DNA from: Deinococcus metalli
Lineage (GTDB): Bacteria > Deinococcota > Deinococci > Deinococcales > Deinococcaceae
Direction: 5' to 3'
Assembly (NCBI RefSeq): GCF_014201805.1
Contig: NZ_JACHFK010000010.1
Span: 122,612 to 186,611 of the forward strand
Length of the DNA: 64,000 nt
Position 1 is the first letter of the stretch, and every line of letters begins with the position of its first letter. The notes under the pieces are model-generated. The model saw only the letters and a program-made list of their open reading frames with translations, searched no databases and had not been told where the DNA came from. The position numbers and the translations under genes were made by a program. Positions 62,320 through 64,000 of the stretch are shown one piece after another.

Positions 62320-63433
62320 GTCTCCCACAGCTCCAGAGAACGTCGCTGGTCGGCCAGCGTCCTACGGAATGACGGTGCCCGCGCCTCCGCTTCAGCGCCG
62401 CACGCCGTCGGAGTGAGGCTGGAGACGAACGACCGCCTGACAGTATCCTCCGCAGCGCCCCCTCTATCTGCCCGTGGCAAACACTCCGGTCCTCGGGAGG
62501 CAGGTCATCCTTGTCCATGGTCTGCCGGGTCAGGGAAAAGACGCCGAGCAAAAGCCCAAAGTTCCGGCAGACCCGACCGATGTCCCCGAAAGGCGGGTTG
62601 GCGCCGATTGGCCACCCAGACACGCCGAGGCGCACGGAGGACGACAAGCCGTGGACGTGCTTCCAACGCCTGTGGTGCCACTCAGACACTGGCAAGCTCC
62701 ACCGCTTCCCATATACGTTCGCCCACCTCGCGGAGCCCAGTGCGTGACGCAACACCGTGAATGCGTCAGTACGCCTTCCAACGCGCGCTGCGGCGGGGAG
62801 GTCGGCCACCGTTGCCGAGGTCGCTTCCAAGATGTTGTCCAGGGCAACCGATAGCACCACGTCGAAGGACATGTGAGGCAGAGCAGGAAGGAGACGCTGC
62901 ACCGTACTGCAGTGTAAGCACGCTCACCTGAAGCCGGGTGAAGCGCGGATGGCTGTTCTGTTGATGAAACGTGCCCGGCTCATCAGGAGGACGACCCTCG
63001 TTGAATGCATCTTCAGAGCCCAAGTGATGTGCTAGGGACAGGTCGTCAAGCACATAAGTGCAAGCCTATTTATTCACCTAAGTGACGTTAGGTGAAAGAA
63101 TCGATGTGGATCTCTACAATAAATTGCTCTCTCAATTTGCGCCGCAAACGAAGCCGTGCCCGCCCGGGAGGGACTTGGCCAGCAGACGCACTTTCACGCG
63201 GATCATAACTACGCCTACTCAAGGCCACTGGTCATCGGCTCCGGGCTGAATCCGGACGAGCAACGACCGGGGGCACCGCGAGTTCCCCTGGAGGGCATAG
63301 AGGCACCCAGCGTCTCAATCCCAGCGCTGCGAGCAGTTCAGTGCATGCAGGATTGCGTAATGCCCGAACTCTATGTTGATGACGCCGTCATTTCAGGGCG
63401 ACTGCGCGCTCCAACTTCAGCACTGGCACGGTG
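62320..63433. other. 1.1-kb gene-poor region
   Basis: No gene can be supported with confidence. A minus-strand frame from 62872 (MSFDVVLSVALDNILEATSATVADLP, continuing to 62312) has moderate third-position GC and could be a hypothetical gene of unusual composition. The right part is AT-rich and holds operator-like repeats (63050-63096). A plus-strand frame from GTG 63106 (MDLYNKLLSQFAPQTK) looks like the start of a truncated gene and ends within 50 codons. Confidence 0.4.
63050..63096. promoter_or_regulatory. Operator-like repeat cluster in an AT-rich island
   Basis: A perfect inverted repeat TTCACCTAA-GTGACG-TTAGGTGAA (63073-63096), plus two direct copies of CAC(A/C)TAAGTG at 63050-63059 and 63075-63084, 25 bases apart. 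This has the look of a regulator binding site, but no regulator gene or clear target adjoins it. Confidence 0.55.
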
Positions 63434-63748
63434 TCAGGCGTCGAGTGACCTGCTGAGCGTCCAGCAAGCCACGCCGAGCACCCAGGCACGCGCCCCCAGC
63501 AGGCTTCGAGGCTGATCGCCCGCGCGCCGCATCATAGTCAGGAAAGCCAGCTGGACAGCTGCTTCAGGATTGACCCTGTCCGACTTCAGCGCCAGCGCAT
63601 ACACCGCCCGGGCGTAGCGGCGGTGCAGTTCTCGCAGCGCGTCCTCGTCCCGATCCGCCAGCGCACAGAGCACTGCGGCGTCCGTGGCCTCCGCCCACCG
63701 GCTGGGGGCTGGGACCGGATCCAGGGACGCCGCTGCGGGACTCATCAC
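63434..63748 (-). CDS. Truncated ECF-type sigma factor-like protein
   Basis: A 104-aa protein resembling sigma region 2 (VLCALADRDEDALRELHRRYARAVYALALKSD, then AAVQLAFLTMMRRAG). Region 4 is missing and the frame closes soon after, so it is about half the usual ECF length. Start: GTG 63748, or ATG 63745. It follows the hydrolase gene with no gap. It may be a decayed sigma gene or a small partial-domain regulator. Confidence 0.6.
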   Translation of the reverse strand: MMSPAAASLDPVPAPSRWAEATDAAVLCALADRDEDALRELHRRYARAVYALALKSDRVNPEAAVQLAFLTMMRRAGDQPRSLLGARAWVLGVACWTLSRSLDA

Positions 63749-64000
63749 TCAATGCAGGTCATGCGCGCGCGCCCACTTGAGAATGGCCGCATTGGCGATG
63801 TCCGCCTTCTCAAAGATCGCGGCGTGCGCTGCCCCCGGAATGAGCACCAGCGTACTGCCCGCGATGTTCTGCTGCAGCTTCACCGAGAATTCTGGCGGGT
63901 ACACTGTGTCCTCCACCCCCTCCAGAATCAACGTCGGCACCGTGATCGTCTTCAAGGTCGGCACCGAGTCCGGCCGGGTCGCCAGCACCGTCGCGCCCGC
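63749..64000 (-). CDS. Alpha/beta hydrolase, C-terminal part (runs off the window)
   Basis: The last 83 residues of an alpha/beta-hydrolase-fold enzyme. The acidic residue sits in VPTLILEGVEDTVYPPE and the catalytic histidine in PGAAHAAIF. The N terminus with the nucleophile lies beyond the right edge. The stop abuts the sigma-like gene. The substrate is unknown. Confidence 0.8.
   Translation of the reverse strand, partial: AGATVLATRPDSVPTLKTITVPTLILEGVEDTVYPPEFSVKLQQNIAGSTLVLIPGAAHAAIFEKADIANAAILKWARAHDLH

Noticed and set aside
59221..62760. Very long open frame (1179 codons) on the plus strand
   Set aside because: It is antisense to two sensor genes with clear domains. GC-rich third positions keep the opposite strand open; the translation is low-complexity and matches no family.
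63156..63515. Plus-strand frame of 119 codons near the right end
   Set aside because: Overlaps the sigma-like gene, has no ribosome site and no protein-like pattern.

Overview
The window reads as high-GC DNA from a Deinococcus-like bacterium. Four things point there: a lexA / imuY-imuB / dnaE2 mutagenesis operon like the one I recall from Deinococcus deserti; several large GAF/PAS histidine kinases of the bacteriophytochrome-like type; many short lipoproteins; and a recurrent TAnnnT box 5-7 nt upstream of start codons, which implies leaderless mRNAs as known in Deinococcus. Several insertion-sequence copies and relics, frameshifted fragments and loosely packed accessory genes suggest an accessory replicon or a plastic chromosomal region. 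No rRNA, tRNA, CRISPR array or replication origin was recognised.

Layout. 0.2-5.2 kb: LysR regulator, SnoaL-like/DUF1772 pair, membrane diguanylate cyclase, small wHTH-like proteins. 5.5-12 kb: IS6-type relic, an intact PAS-GAF histidine kinase and a 1104-aa BTAD/AAA regulator. 12.7-18.4 kb: a sugar utilisation operon on the minus strand (solute-binding protein, two permeases, GH32 fructosidase) next to a lacI-type gene; two palindromic operators mark both promoters. The operon has no ATPase gene. 18.45-19.4 kb: a decayed IS5-type element and an IS6-type end. 19.4-24.7 kb: the four-gene operon lexA - imuY - DUF6504 gene - dnaE2, with every junction overlapping, and an operator-like inverted repeat on the lexA promoter; a divergent pair of unknown genes shares this control region. 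25.8-27.4 kb: wHTH regulator and divergent AHL-lactonase-like hydrolase with a shared inverted repeat.

27.6-34.7 kb: Ig-like lipoprotein, GAF-GGDEF-EAL protein, small proteins and two phosphotransferases of the APH fold. 35.0-37.1 kb: a TetR-MFS operon behind four ordered operator half-sites. 38-47.3 kb: kelch lipoprotein, VOC protein, Gfo/Idh/MocA oxidoreductase, a second intact PAS-GAF kinase, two lipoproteins and a C26 amidotransferase-like hydrolase. 48.1-49.2 kb: MarR-TspO operon with a strong promoter inside tandem palindromes. 50.4-55.7 kb: GH16 protein, lipoprotein, an IS6 fragment, a SulP transporter and a secreted DUF6624 protein. 56.2-57.0 kb: a complete IS6-family element. 57.1-62.3 kb: three sensor proteins with kinase architecture, two lacking the phospho-accepting histidine and one lacking the N-box asparagine. 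63.4-64 kb: a truncated sigma-factor-like gene and an alpha/beta hydrolase running off the edge.

The most notable points are the mutasome operon with a free-standing DUF6504 protein, the cluster of non-canonical sensor kinases, the set of operator palindromes that pair clearly with adjacent regulators, and the trail of IS6-type ends that marks past rearrangements.
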